Shown: positions 8,179 to 17,946 of the stretch, in pieces
Numbering within the stretch: the stretch's first letter is position 1
Layout of the letters: each line of letters opens with the position of its first letter
Source: Shewanella baltica
GTDB taxonomy: Bacteria > Pseudomonadota > Gammaproteobacteria > Enterobacterales > Shewanellaceae
Length of the DNA: 64,000 nt
Assembly (NCBI RefSeq): GCF_900456975.1
Contig: NZ_UGYM01000002.1
Span: forward strand, 1,674,001 to 1,738,000
Direction of reading: 5' to 3'
The notes under the pieces: generated by a model
What the model saw: only the letters and a program-made list of their open reading frames with translations
Told to the model about the DNA's origin: nothing
The model's database searches: none
Translations under genes and position numbers: made by a program

Positions 8179-11100
8179 GGGCGAGCCTCCTCAACGTCAT
8201 GCGCGATATCTGTGGCTGCAACGTCATACACTTTACGGTCGAACAGGGCGTAGAGCACTGGCAGCACAATTAAGGTCAGTAAAGTGGATAAACTCAGACC
8301 AAAGATCACTGTAATCGCCATAGGTGCACGCACCTCTGAACCATCGCCTAACCCCAGCGCCATCGGCAATAAGCCTAAGGTGGTGGTGAGCGTTGTCATC
8401 ATAATGGGGCGTAGGCGCGATTTAGCGGCGGCGCGAATAGCATCGAGTTTTTCAACACCTTCACTACGCAGTTGGTTGATGCGATCCACAAGCACAATCG
8501 CGTTGTTCACTACGATACCCGCCAACATGATAAGGCCGATAAACACCACCACACTCAAATGGGTTTGGGTGATATACAGACCCAGCACGCTACCCGCCAA
8601 TGCCATAGGCACGGCAAAGAGGATAAGCAAGGGATGTAGCAGTGACTCAAACTGACTCGCCATCACTAAATACACTAAGAAAATCGCTAAGATAAGGGCA
8701 ATTTTGAGTGACTGGAATGAGTGCTCCATTTCTTCATTTTGACCACCAAAGCGGGCTTGTACCGATGCCGGTAGCACCTGTTGCGACAGTATTTGCTGCG
8801 CCTGTGCCACCGCATCGCTTAAGTCACCGTAGGCGAGGTTAGCCGACACCAGTGCCACACGTTGCTGGCTGATACGGTTAATCGCCGAGGGGCCTAATTG
8901 TAATGACACTTCGGCAACCGCACTTAAAGCAATAGGTTGGTTGCTGTTCGGGTTGATGATTAAGGCATCGATATCGCTGATTTGATCGCGCTCGGCGAGT
9001 TCACTGCGCACCAAAATATCAATCTTACGATCACGTACCGTGTATTGGCTGGCAATAGTACCGCCAACGCGCTGGGCAATACGGTTCGCAACCGTTGGTG
9101 CATCCATTCCGAGCGCTGCTAACCTTGCATGATCGAAACGGATACTCAGCTCAGGTTGACCATCACGCAGACTGGTATTCACGTCAGCAAAACGATCTGA
9201 TGCGGATAATGCTTTGACTAGACTATCGGCACTGCGCTTGAGCAAGTTCAAATCGTAACCTGTGAGCTCAATCTCGAGTGGCGTTTTAAAGCTGAATAAC
9301 TCAGGTTGCTCAATTTTTGCTTCAAGTTCAGGAATGCGGCGCGCGGTATCACGCAGCACTTGAGTGATCGCGTTATAGGCACTGTGATCAGTCAGTACCA
9401 CTTGTAAACGGCCCCAGTTTTCACCACCGCGGGCAGTATCTGAAGTCATCAAACCACCGCTACCGGCTTGGCTATAGGCATGTTTGACTTCGGGTCTGTC
9501 CTTGATAGACAACGCGAGTTGTTGCAAAACCTTGTCGGTTTCACTCACCGCCGTACCTGGTGGCAGTAGGATTTCTACATAAAACTCGCCCTGATTCATT
9601 GGCGGAATAAGCTCCATACCTAGGCGAGGTAACAGGCTAATACATGCGCCCGTTATCGCAATGGTGAGCAGTAGCGTGGTCATTTGTTGACGCAGCGCCG
9701 AGGCCAGCAGCTTGTGATAAACCTTCTCGATACTGTGATAGACAAAGTTAAATCCTGAACTCAAAGGACGCATGATTAGACCGATGAGCCACGAGAAGAA
9801 GCGGCCTAAAATCAGCACTAAGGTCAACAATGCACTTGGTAAGTAACTAAACATTAATAGAATAGGGAAGGAGAACACAGTCGCGCTATAGTGTTTAAAC
9901 TTACCCATTTTAGTGGTGGGTTTATCCTTAGGTGTGGTTTTTATCAGTGCGGGTAAGGTTTTAAAGCCTTCGCGCGATGCCAGCATAGGGATAGAGGTTA
10001 AGGCGACTAATAGCGAGGCTAACAGGGCAAAGGTGACCGTCAGCGCTTGGTCAGAGAACAGAGCGCCGGCAATCCCATCGACAAATACTAAGGGCACAAA
10101 CACCGCAAGGGTCGTCAGTGTGGAGGCGAAAATCGCGCCTGCTACTTCTTTAGTTCCAGTGACTGCGGCGTCTAACTTACTCATGCCTTCGCTGCGACAG
10201 CGGTCAATGTTCTCTAATACCACAATGGCGTTATCGACTAATAGACCAATGGCCAGCGCGATACCGCCTAATGACATGATATTTAAGCTAATATCGGCAA
10301 AATACATCATGTTAAAGGTGGCGATGACCGAGAAGGGAATCGAGATGGAAATAATCAGCGTTGGGATGATGTTACGCAGGAACAGGTAAATCACCAGCAT
10401 AGATAATAAACTACCCATCAGCGCCGAAGACGTGACTTCACTGACCGCACTTTCGATAAACTCGGATTGATCGTAAATCACTTCGAGTTTGTTTTGCTTA
10501 GGATCTTGATTGATTTTGACAAGCTCATCGCGCAGTTTTTTGGCGACGGCGACAGTGTTAGCATCACCTTCTTTATAAATCGCCAGTTCAATCGATTCTT
10601 GGCTACCGATACGGGTGATATCGCTGCGCTCTTTATAGGCATCCGTAATCGTAGCGACTTCGAATAAACGTACTAAGGTTTGCTCGTCGCGATAGACGAT
10701 CACTTGGCCAAGTTCATCCAATGAATTGAATTGATTAAGTGTCCGCACTAAGTATTCGCGATCACCTTGGATCACTTTACCGGCAGAGAGGTTGATGTTT
10801 TCCTCATTAATACGACGTTTAATGTCGTCGGCATTGAGATTAAGTTGCGATAGTTTTTCTTGATTGAGCTGAATGTGTACTTCTTGCTCTAAACCACCGG
10901 ATAAACGCACGGCGGCGACCCCAGAAAGCGCTTCTAAGCGACGCTTAAGCTCTTCTTCTGCGTAGGTGCGCATTTGCTTAAGATCGGCTTCTGAGGCATT
11001 GGGCACAGACAACGCGAGACGCATGATTGGGTCAAGGTTAGGGTTAAAACGCAGTAATAATGGCTTTTTAACGTCCAAAGGCAAGGCGATAGTGTCGAGT

Positions 11101-11432
11101 TTTTCGCGCACATCTAAACTCGCCATGTCCATTGTGGTGCCCCATTCAAACTCGAGCACTACATCTGACATGCCTGAGCGCGAAATAGAGCTGATTTTAC
11201 GTAAGCCTTTGACCACGCCAACGGCTTCTTCAATCGGTTTAGAGACGAGCTGTTCAACTTCTACTGGCGCCGCACCGTCATACATAGTGCGAATGGTTAA
11301 TGTGGGATAGCTTAAGTCTGGCAGTAACTTCACCGCTAAGCGGGAAAATCCCACCATACCGAATAAAATCACCGCCAGCATGAACATCCACACCGTGACT
11401 GGCCGTTTAACGGAAGTGCTGATAATTGACAT
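8175..11432 (-). CDS. RND efflux pump, inner-membrane transporter (first of a pair)
   Basis: A 1085-residue AcrB-type transporter, about 70 residues longer than its partner. The extra length is a loop and hydrophobic insert after TM6 (about 500-570, TTPKDKPTTKMGKF then two hydrophobic stretches). TM4 has GLLVDNAIVVLE, again Asp-Asn instead of the AcrB Asp pair. The N terminus (SVKRPVTVWMFMLAVILFG) and the MDGAAPVEVE-like porter start are typical of the family. It follows the adaptor gene by 12 bases and overlaps the next pump by 4. Two unequal pumps in one operon suggest a heteromeric trimer as in MdtBC, but paralogous homotrimers are equally possible. Confidence 0.92.
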   Translation of the reverse strand: MSIISTSVKRPVTVWMFMLAVILFGMVGFSRLAVKLLPDLSYPTLTIRTMYDGAAPVEVEQLVSKPIEEAVGVVKGLRKISSISRSGMSDVVLEFEWGTTMDMASLDVREKLDTIALPLDVKKPLLLRFNPNLDPIMRLALSVPNASEADLKQMRTYAEEELKRRLEALSGVAAVRLSGGLEQEVHIQLNQEKLSQLNLNADDIKRRINEENINLSAGKVIQGDREYLVRTLNQFNSLDELGQVIVYRDEQTLVRLFEVATITDAYKERSDITRIGSQESIELAIYKEGDANTVAVAKKLRDELVKINQDPKQNKLEVIYDQSEFIESAVSEVTSSALMGSLLSMLVIYLFLRNIIPTLIISISIPFSVIATFNMMYFADISLNIMSLGGIALAIGLLVDNAIVVLENIDRCRSEGMSKLDAAVTGTKEVAGAIFASTLTTLAVFVPLVFVDGIAGALFSDQALTVTFALLASLLVALTSIPMLASREGFKTLPALIKTTPKDKPTTKMGKFKHYSATVFSFPILLMFSYLPSALLTLVLILGRFFSWLIGLIMRPLSSGFNFVYHSIEKVYHKLLASALRQQMTTLLLTIAITGACISLLPRLGMELIPPMNQGEFYVEILLPPGTAVSETDKVLQQLALSIKDRPEVKHAYSQAGSGGLMTSDTARGGENWGRLQVVLTDHSAYNAITQVLRDTARRIPELEAKIEQPELFSFKTPLEIELTGYDLNLLKRSADSLVKALSASDRFADVNTSLRDGQPELSIRFDHARLAALGMDAPTVANRIAQRVGGTIASQYTVRDRKIDILVRSELAERDQISDIDALIINPNSNQPIALSAVAEVSLQLGPSAINRISQQRVALVSANLAYGDLSDAVAQAQQILSQQVLPASVQARFGGQNEEMEHSFQSLKIALILAIFLVYLVMASQFESLLHPLLILFAVPMALAGSVLGLYITQTHLSVVVFIGLIMLAGIVVNNAIVLVDRINQLRSEGVEKLDAIRAAAKSRLRPIMMTTLTTTLGLLPMALGLGDGSEVRAPMAITVIFGLSLSTLLTLIVLPVLYALFDRKVYDVAATDIAHDVEEARP

Positions 11433-11444
11433 GAAAGGCTCCTA

Positions 11445-12509
11445 TCAGTTCTTAGCGGAAGCAAGATCGAGTGGGGTGATCACTTCGACTAAGGATTGGT
11501 CTTTCAAGTTTTGCTGGCCACGGGTCACGACTTGTTCACCTGGGTTAATGCCTGCAATCACTTCTACAGAGTCACCTTCACGGTAGCCAATTTCGACTTC
11601 ACGGCGGTTAGCATTAGTGCCATCGATAACATACAGAGCTTGCCTGTTATCTTGGTTAATCAGGGCGCTATAGGGAACGGTAATCACGTTTTCATGGGTG
11701 TCATACTTAAGCTCAACACGGGTAAACATCCCTGCTTTTAGGCGCGCCTCTTGATTCGGTACGGCTAATGTCACTTTGAACGTGCCACTTTGTGGGTCAA
11801 CAATCGGGCTTATCCGCAGCACTTTGGCATGGATAGCATTTTTACTTTGTTGATTGCTGAACACTTGTGCTTCTTGGCCGAGTCTTAAGCTGGCAAGTTG
11901 TTGCTCTGGCAGATGGACTATACCGTGGAGTTCATCTTGATTAACGATATAAAACAAATCGCCAAATTCCTTCGCCATGTTGCCTGCTTTCACATAACGT
12001 TTAGCGACGACACCGCTAATAGGGGACAGTACGCGGCTTTCTTTGACTTGTAGCTCGGCAAGATCTTTCTTGGCGATGGCGGCTTGCAAGTTATATTCAA
12101 GTTTGGCCATCGAATCTGCGCTGATAAATTCTTTGTTGCCCATTTTCTTCAGACGATTCAATTCCTGCTCAATGATTTTAACTTCGGCTTCTGAGCGGTC
12201 TAAATCGTATTGCTGTCTTTTGGCATCGATAACGGCGAGCACTTGACCCTTCTGCACGCGGTCACCTTCTTCAACGGCTAGTGATTCAATGAGTCCAGAA
12301 ATGCGGCTGACGACATTGGCTTCTTGAGGCGCTTCTAAGGTGGCTGTTGTGCTGTAGAAAGATGAAACGTTTCCTTGCATCACTGTGGTGGTTTCGACGG
12401 GAATGGCATATTTTTCTTCTTTTTTAGCCACTTCTTCCTTACCACAGGCTGCTAGCATTGAAATCATTAGCAGGGGTAGGGCGAATTTAGCAATGTTTGA
12501 CTTTTCCAT
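11445..12509 (-). CDS. RND efflux periplasmic adaptor lipoprotein (MFP/HlyD family)
   Basis: A 354-residue membrane-fusion protein. A lipoprotein signal (MEKSNIAKFALPLLMISM, lipobox LAAC) anchors it to the inner membrane. Then come the beta-barrel and lipoyl half-motifs: VVSRISGLIESLAVEEGD..VQKGQVLAVID before a short alpha-hairpin, and RVLSPISGVVAKRYVKAGN after it. It joins the RND trimer to an outer membrane channel. No outer-membrane factor gene is present here, so a TolC from elsewhere must be used. I take the ATG at 12509 because the lipoprotein signal begins there; the upstream in-frame start at 12566 would add 19 residues before it. It is the first gene of the operon. Confidence 0.9.
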   Translation of the reverse strand: MEKSNIAKFALPLLMISMLAACGKEEVAKKEEKYAIPVETTTVMQGNVSSFYSTTATLEAPQEANVVSRISGLIESLAVEEGDRVQKGQVLAVIDAKRQQYDLDRSEAEVKIIEQELNRLKKMGNKEFISADSMAKLEYNLQAAIAKKDLAELQVKESRVLSPISGVVAKRYVKAGNMAKEFGDLFYIVNQDELHGIVHLPEQQLASLRLGQEAQVFSNQQSKNAIHAKVLRISPIVDPQSGTFKVTLAVPNQEARLKAGMFTRVELKYDTHENVITVPYSALINQDNRQALYVIDGTNANRREVEIGYREGDSVEVIAGINPGEQVVTRGQQNLKDQSLVEVITPLDLASAKN

Positions 12510-12568
12510 AAGTGTGTTACCTGTTGTCTTTATTGTGATGCCATTTGATAGCAGAAACCGTGCCAATA

Positions 12569-12608
12569 TTAAATATAGCTTAATTTCATATAGTTAAGCT
12601 ATATTTAA
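12569..12608. promoter_or_regulatory. Operator-like palindrome upstream of the RND operon
   Basis: TTAAATATAGCTTAA (12569-12583) is exactly inverted at 12594-12608, with a 10-base spacer. A shorter palindrome, TATAG-N5-CTATA, is nested at 12589-12603. It begins 60 bases upstream of the adaptor start codon, where the promoter should lie. The geometry fits a dimeric repressor such as TetR or MarR type, but no cognate regulator gene is adjacent. Confidence 0.6.
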
Positions 12609-12764
12609 GTTAAGGCTAATGTGCGAATTTCACTAAATGTAGCTAAAAAGTTTAAAAAGTGATGAGAATAACTAAAGGCGGTTAACAGCGGTTACGCAAG
12701 TAGGCAATTGCAACAATGTATTTTGTCTAACAAGGGGAGTGTCAAAGGGGATTTTTTGATATGA

Positions 12765-12788
12765 AAAAAGCGCCCTCAGGCGCTTTTT
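12765..12788 (-). terminator. Rho-independent terminator of gltA
   Basis: AAAAAGCGCC and GGCGCTTTTT pair around CTCA. On the minus strand, a T-run follows directly. It lies 20 bases past the gltA stop. Confidence 0.85.
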
Positions 12789-12807
12789 AATGCGTAAGTC
12801 GTGGGAC

Positions 12808-14094
12808 TTAGCGTTTGTCTTGTGCGACGAAATCGCGCGCAGTTTCGCCAGTATATAACTGACGTGGACGGCTGATTTTGTGGCCTGGTTGATCTAACAT
12901 TTCTTTCCAGTGTGCAATCCAGCCTACAGTACGTGCCAGTGCGAATAGCACAGTGAACATACTGGTTGGAATACCAATGGCTTTCATGATGATGCCAGAG
13001 TAGAAGTCGACGTTTGGATACAGCTTCTTAGAAATGAAGTATTCGTCTTCAAGCGCAATGCGCTCAAGCTCCATTGCCACATCCAATAGTGGATCCTTAA
13101 CTTTCAGTTCTTTCAGCACTTCGTGACAGGTTTCACGCATAACTTTGGCACGTGGGTCAAAGTTTTTGTAAACACGGTGTCCAAAGCCCATCAGACGGAA
13201 TGGATCGTTCTTGTCTTTAGCACGTTCAATGAATTCAGGAATGCGGTCAACTGAACCGATTTCTTCTAACATTTGCAAACAGGCTTCGTTAGCGCCGCCG
13301 TGTGCAGGGCCCCAAAGAGACGCGATACCCGCTGCGATACACGCAAATGGGTTAGCACCTGAAGAACCGGCTAAACGTACGGTTGAAGTCGATGCGTTTT
13401 GTTCATGATCCGCATGTAAAATGAAGATCCTGTCCATTGCACGTTCAACGATAGGGTTAACGATGTATTCTTCACATGGCACAGCAAACATCATGCTTAA
13501 GAAGTTGCCCGCATAGCTTAAGTCATTACGTGGATACACGAATGGCTGGCCTGAAGAATACTTGTAGCACATGGCTGCTATCGTAGGCATTTTTGAGACT
13601 AAGCGATAAGCGGCGATTTCGCGGTGACGTGGATCGTTAACATCCAGAGAGTCTTGGTAAAATGCAGATAATGCACCCGTCACACCACATAACATGGCCA
13701 TAGGATGAGCATCACGACGGAAACCTCTAAAGAAGAAGGCTAGCTGCTCGTGAACCATAGTGTGGGTTTTAACTGTATGTACAAACTCAGTATATTGCGC
13801 TTTCGTCGGCAGTTCACCGTAAAGCAGCAGATAACACAGGTCTAGGTAATCGGAGTCAACGGCTAGTTGATCGATTGGATAGCCACGGTGTAACAATATA
13901 CCCAGATCACCATCAATATAGGTAATTGCAGATTCACAGGAGGCAGTCGCAAGAAAACCTGGATCAAAAGTAAAGTAACCTTTGCTGCCAAGTTTACTGA
14001 TGTCGATTACGTCAAAACCAGCGGTTCCCTGCTTTACTGGCAATTCTATCGAGTCGTTCCCTGGTAATTCTAATTTGGCTTTTAAATCAGCCAT
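12808..14094 (-). CDS. gltA: Citrate synthase (type II, hexameric)
   Basis: A 428-residue enzyme condensing oxaloacetate with acetyl-CoA to citrate, the entry step of the TCA cycle. The length and N-terminal beta domain ([18 protein letters not shown]) are those of the NADH-regulated type II enzymes of gammaproteobacteria. Catalytic motifs are visible: [12 protein letters not shown] and [15 protein letters not shown], which carry the active-site histidines, and [12 protein letters not shown] near the C terminus with the conserved aspartate in NVDFYSG. AAGGAG precedes the ATG. It is transcribed away from sdhCDAB-sucABCD, the arrangement known from E. coli. Confidence 0.97.
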   Translation of the reverse strand: MADLKAKLELPGNDSIELPVKQGTAGFDVIDISKLGSKGYFTFDPGFLATASCESAITYIDGDLGILLHRGYPIDQLAVDSDYLDLCYLLLYGELPTKAQYTEFVHTVKTHTMVHEQLAFFFRGFRRDAHPMAMLCGVTGALSAFYQDSLDVNDPRHREIAAYRLVSKMPTIAAMCYKYSSGQPFVYPRNDLSYAGNFLSMMFAVPCEEYIVNPIVERAMDRIFILHADHEQNASTSTVRLAGSSGANPFACIAAGIASLWGPAHGGANEACLQMLEEIGSVDRIPEFIERAKDKNDPFRLMGFGHRVYKNFDPRAKVMRETCHEVLKELKVKDPLLDVAMELERIALEDEYFISKKLYPNVDFYSGIIMKAIGIPTSMFTVLFALARTVGWIAHWKEMLDQPGHKISRPRQLYTGETARDFVAQDKR

Positions 14095-14509
14095 ACCCCG
14101 TTCTCCTTACTTAGTTCTTATCTGTGAGTGCGGCATGTCAAACCGCCATTACTTTACAGCCATTCTAGATCACATTTCAATTTAAATAAGCGTTTTAATT
14201 TGTTAGACCATGGTATAAATGCCTTTACTTTCCCATGCGGAACTGGCACTTACAGTAAAAAATCGTCAAAAAAACATAATTTGCATTCTGTGATGTTTGT
14301 ATTTGACATTTGCCGCGAGTATACTTGCCTCGCCCAATAAGGGCCGCAAACAACGATTATAAAGCACCCTTTGTTTACATGTTAAATGAGTGCGTGCTCA
14401 GATAGTTAACTGTTTGTTTAAACTTTGCTTTTGTGTTTACTTTTGCCGTGATTCACATCCCAGTTTAAAGTTTGTACAAAAGCGGTTCACATAACAAAAA
14501 AAATGCTCA
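14095..14509. promoter_or_regulatory. gltA-sdhC divergent control region
   Basis: This 415-base region must hold promoters for both gltA and the sdh-suc operon. A TATACT (14320-14325) is a possible -10 toward sdhC, but its -35 is weak. A second candidate is TTGCCG, 17 bases, TAAAGT nearer sdhC. GTTAA at 14405 and GTTTA at 14416 are direct repeats 11 bases apart, the spacing of ArcA sites, and ArcA represses sdh in E. coli; this is a suggestion only. No reading frame in the gap looks real. Confidence 0.45.
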
Positions 14510-14905
14510 ATGGAGCTGAGTGAGCAGAACGTGAAAAAGCAAAGACCTGTCCATTTAGATCTGCAGACCATTCGCTTTCCTGCAACAGCGATTGTGTCAA
14601 TTCTTCACCGTGTTTCCGGTGTCATCATGCTGTTCGCAGTTGGCATTCTCATTTGGTTGCTAAATTCATCTTTAGCATCAGCTGAAAGTTTCGCTGGCGT
14701 ACAATCTCTATTCGATAACTTCGTTATGAAGTTCATCATGTGGGGCATTATGACTGCACTGGCGTATCACTTGTTTGGTGGCCTGCGCCACTTAGTAATG
14801 GATACCGGTCGTTGGGAAGAATTGTCATCGGGTGCCGCATCAGCGAAAGCTGTATTTGCCTTAACGGTAGCCTTTTCAATCATAGCGGGGATTTGGGTAT
14901 GGTAA
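14510..14905 (+). CDS. sdhC: Succinate dehydrogenase cytochrome b556 subunit
   Basis: A 131-residue, three-helix membrane anchor that binds haem b and ubiquinone with SdhD. The block VKKQRPVHLDLQTIRFPATA and the quinone/haem region SILHRVSGV are nearly those of E. coli SdhC; the haem-ligand histidine lies in ALAYHLFGGLRH. The start is uncertain: ATG at 14510 gives MELSEQNVKKQ, comparable to E. coli MIRNVKKQ, while a GTG at 14531 is also possible; neither has a strong SD. It overlaps sdhD by 7 bases and heads the sdhCDAB operon. Confidence 0.95.
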   Translation: MELSEQNVKKQRPVHLDLQTIRFPATAIVSILHRVSGVIMLFAVGILIWLLNSSLASAESFAGVQSLFDNFVMKFIMWGIMTALAYHLFGGLRHLVMDTGRWEELSSGAASAKAVFALTVAFSIIAGIWVW

Positions 14906-15246
14906 CCAATGCAGCAAGTTTTGGACGCAGTGGTGTTCATGACTATATTCTACTACGCGCTAGTGCAGTGATCCTCGCCTGTTACACCATTTTCTTGGTT
15001 GGCTTTATTGCATGTAGTTCCCCTCTCACCTACGACGTCTGGCATAGCCTTTTTAGCGCTCTGCCGATGAAAGTGTTTACACTTCTGGCGCTGGTAGCAT
15101 TACTCGTACACGCTTGGATTGGTGTATGGCAAGTGCTGACAGATTACGTCAAGTGCACGTCGTTACGTGGTGTTTTACAGTTCACCTTTGTCGTTACCGT
15201 ATTTTGTTATTTAGCGGCCGGCATTGTTATTGTGTGGGGTGTCTAA
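14899..15246 (+). CDS. sdhD: Succinate dehydrogenase membrane anchor subunit
   Basis: A 115-residue, three-helix anchor, the same length as E. coli SdhD. It shares the N-terminal GVHDYILLRASA and the segment VHAWIGVWQVLTDYVK, which carries quinone-site residues. A longer in-frame start at 14740 exists, but the extra 53 residues overlap sdhC and match nothing, so I use the ATG at 14899, overlapping the end of sdhC by 7 bases. Translation is therefore probably coupled to sdhC. Its stop abuts the GTG of sdhA. Confidence 0.95.
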   Translation: MVTNAASFGRSGVHDYILLRASAVILACYTIFLVGFIACSSPLTYDVWHSLFSALPMKVFTLLALVALLVHAWIGVWQVLTDYVKCTSLRGVLQFTFVVTVFCYLAAGIVIVWGV

Positions 15247-17013
15247 GTGAGTATTCCAGTACGCGAATTTGATGCTGTAGTGATCGGTGCCGGTGGCGCT
15301 GGTATGCGTGCAGCGCTGCAGATTTCCAAAGAAGGTAAAAGCTGTGCGCTTTTATCAAAAGTATTCCCAACTCGTTCTCATACCGTATCTGCGCAGGGTG
15401 GTATCACCGTTGCGTTAGGTAACGCCCATGAAGATCATTGGGAACAGCATATGTACGATACCGTGAAAGGTTCCGATTTTATCGGTGACCAAGAAGCGAT
15501 TGAGTTCATGTGTAAAACCGGTCCTGAAGCCGTTATTGAACTTGAGCAAATGGGTTTGCCTTTCTCTCGTTTCGAAAATGGCACGATTTACCAACGTCCG
15601 TTTGGTGGTCAATCTAAGAACTTTGGTGGCGAGCAGGCTGCACGTACTGCGGCAGCTGCCGACCGTACTGGTCATGCTTTGCTGCACTGTTTATACCAAC
15701 AAAACGTTAAGCATAAGACGCAAGTCTTCTCAGAATGGTATGCATTAGATCTCGTTAAAAACGATGATGGCGCCGTTGTGGGTTGTACTGCGATTGAAAT
15801 TGAAACAGGCGATATCGTTTATTTCAAAGCCAAGGCAACGATTCTAGCGACAGGTGGTGCAGGTCGTATTTACGCTTCGACCACTAACGCACATATCAAC
15901 ACCGGTGACGGCGTCGGTATGGCAATGCGTGCTGGCGTGCAAATGCAAGACATGGAAATGTGGCAATTCCACCCTACTGGCATCGCCGGCGCGGGTGTAC
16001 TTGTGACTGAAGGTTGTCGTGGTGAAGGCGGTTATCTGCTGAACAAAGACGGCGAGCGCTTCATGGAGCGTTATGCCCCTAACGCGAAAGATTTGGCATC
16101 ACGCGACGTGGTAGCACGTTCAATGATGACTGAAATCCGCGAAGGTCGTGGTTTAGACGGTCCATTAGGTCCACACTGTTTACTCAAGCTTGATCACTTA
16201 GGTAAAGAAACATTAGAAGCACGTTTACCAGGCGTGTGTGAATTGTCTCGTACCTTTGCTCATATCGATCCGGCCGATGGTCCAATCCCAGTATTACCAA
16301 CCTGTCACTATATGATGGGCGGTCTGCCAACTAAGGTCAGTGGTCAAGTTATTCGTAAGAATGAAGACGGCACTGAACACGATGTTATCGGTCTGTTTGC
16401 TGTGGGTGAGATTGCCTGTGTATCTGTTCACGGTGCAAACCGCTTAGGTGGTAACTCATTGCTCGACTTAGTGGTCTTTGGCCGCGCAGCGGGTCAGCAT
16501 TTAGGTAAAGCTTTGGATGAGACTGACGATCCAAAAGACGCAAGCGATGCGGATATTCAAGCATCTCTGGCGCGTCTGAATCGTTGGGAAAGCAACAAAG
16601 ATGGCGAAGATCCAGCGCAAATCCGTAAGGATCTGCAACTGTGTATGCAATTAAACTTCTCTGTATTCCGTCGTGGCGATGCTATGGCTGAAGGTTTAGA
16701 GCAGTTGAAAGTGATTCGCGAACGTCTTGCAAATGCTAAATTGTCTGATAACTCTCGTGAATTCAACACTCAACGTATTGAATGCTTAGAGTTAGATAAC
16801 TTAATGGCAACGGCGATTGCAACGGCTTATGCGGCTAACTTCCGTACTGAAAGTCGCGGTGCTCACTCACGTGAAGATTATTTAGAGCGTGATGATGAGA
16901 ACTGGTTATGCCACAGCTTATTTGACCCAATCACTGAAACGATGGATCGTCGTGCAGTGAACATGGCACCTAAGTTACGTGAAGCATTCCCGCCGAAGAA
17001 ACGTACCTACTAG
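15247..17013 (+). CDS. sdhA: Succinate dehydrogenase flavoprotein subunit
   Basis: A 588-residue FAD enzyme oxidising succinate to fumarate on the cytoplasmic face of the inner membrane. The FAD Rossmann motif is [13 protein letters not shown] (12-24). His45 in [10 protein letters not shown] is the covalent FAD attachment site, at the same number as in E. coli. The active-site regions HPTGIAGAG and the [22 protein letters not shown] block are intact. It starts with GTG directly after the sdhD stop, with no gap, and its length equals the E. coli protein. Part of sdhCDAB. Confidence 0.97.
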   Translation: MSIPVREFDAVVIGAGGAGMRAALQISKEGKSCALLSKVFPTRSHTVSAQGGITVALGNAHEDHWEQHMYDTVKGSDFIGDQEAIEFMCKTGPEAVIELEQMGLPFSRFENGTIYQRPFGGQSKNFGGEQAARTAAAADRTGHALLHCLYQQNVKHKTQVFSEWYALDLVKNDDGAVVGCTAIEIETGDIVYFKAKATILATGGAGRIYASTTNAHINTGDGVGMAMRAGVQMQDMEMWQFHPTGIAGAGVLVTEGCRGEGGYLLNKDGERFMERYAPNAKDLASRDVVARSMMTEIREGRGLDGPLGPHCLLKLDHLGKETLEARLPGVCELSRTFAHIDPADGPIPVLPTCHYMMGGLPTKVSGQVIRKNEDGTEHDVIGLFAVGEIACVSVHGANRLGGNSLLDLVVFGRAAGQHLGKALDETDDPKDASDADIQASLARLNRWESNKDGEDPAQIRKDLQLCMQLNFSVFRRGDAMAEGLEQLKVIRERLANAKLSDNSREFNTQRIECLELDNLMATAIATAYAANFRTESRGAHSREDYLERDDENWLCHSLFDPITETMDRRAVNMAPKLREAFPPKKRTY

Positions 17014-17024
17014 GAGTTGCAAAG

Positions 17025-17732
17025 ATGAAATTGACATTTGCAGTTTATCGCTACAATCCTGACGTAGATACTAAACCGTATATGCAGGATTACACCTTAG
17101 AAGTGGCTGAAGGCTCTGACATGATGGTGCTCGATGCACTGATCAAGTTAAAAGAGCAAGATCCGACTCTGTCATTCCGTCGCTCATGCCGTGAAGGTGT
17201 GTGTGGTTCTGACGGCGTGAACATGAATGGTAAAAATGGTCTGGCGTGTATTACCCCAATTTCAACCTTTAAAGGCAAGAAATTAGAAATACGTCCATTA
17301 CCAGGTATGCCAGTTGTTCGCGACTTAGTCGTTGATTTAACTCAGTTCTATAAGCAGTATGAGAAGATCAAGCCTTACCTCATCAATTATGAGAAAGCAC
17401 CAGCCCGTGAACACTTACAATCACCTGAAGAGCGTGCTCATTTAGATGGTCTGTACGAATGTATCATGTGTGCCTGTTGTTCTACGGCTTGCCCATCATT
17501 CTGGTGGAATCCTGATAAGTTTATCGGTCCAAGCGGTCTGCTTCACGCATATCGTTTCTTGATCGACAGTCGCGATACAGCAACAGAAGAACGTTTATCT
17601 GAGCTGGACGACGCCTATAGCGTGTTCCGTTGCCACGGCATCATGAACTGCGTTGACGTTTGTCCAAAAGGTCTTAATCCGACTAAAGCAATTGGTCATA
17701 TTAAGTCCATGCTGTTGAAGCGAGCAGTGTAA
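17025..17732 (+). CDS. sdhB: Succinate dehydrogenase iron-sulfur subunit
   Basis: A 235-residue protein passing electrons from SdhA to quinone. Three cluster motifs are complete: CREGVCGSDG with a later Cys for [2Fe-2S] (about 55-75), CIMCACCSTACP for [4Fe-4S] (about 146-157), and CHGIMNCVDVCPKGLNP for [3Fe-4S] near the C terminus. AGGAG lies before the ATG, 11 bases after the sdhA stop. It is the last sdh gene, followed by a hairpin at 17774-17807. Confidence 0.97.
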   Translation: MKLTFAVYRYNPDVDTKPYMQDYTLEVAEGSDMMVLDALIKLKEQDPTLSFRRSCREGVCGSDGVNMNGKNGLACITPISTFKGKKLEIRPLPGMPVVRDLVVDLTQFYKQYEKIKPYLINYEKAPAREHLQSPEERAHLDGLYECIMCACCSTACPSFWWNPDKFIGPSGLLHAYRFLIDSRDTATEERLSELDDAYSVFRCHGIMNCVDVCPKGLNPTKAIGHIKSMLLKRAV

Positions 17733-17773
17733 TGCGAGAACCCGAGCTGAAACCAATAATAATATAGCTCTTG

Positions 17774-17807
17774 AAGAGTCACTTTCTGGTAGCAGAAGGT
17801 GACTCTT
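17774..17807 (+). terminator. Intercistronic hairpin between sdhB and sucA
   Basis: AAGAGTCACTTTCTG pairs with CAGAAGGTGACTCTT around GTAG, a 15-bp stem with one G-T pair. Only four Ts follow the stem, so termination would be partial. It may set the sdh:suc ratio or protect the sdh 3' end. Confidence 0.6.
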
Positions 17808-17946
17808 TTGCGTATGTAATGGAAGACAACGCGCCGTATATCTGGACATCTAGGGGCGGCAGAAATTATGCGTCGAAGGTAATCTCTACAGACTGCATAT
17901 TTAATACTATGGCTAAGCACGTGTATAAAGTTTGAAAGGAATAGAA

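Noticed and set aside
14740..14898. N-terminal extension of SdhD by 53 residues
   Set aside because: It lies inside sdhC in another frame and matches no known SdhD; the start at 14899 gives the exact E. coli length.
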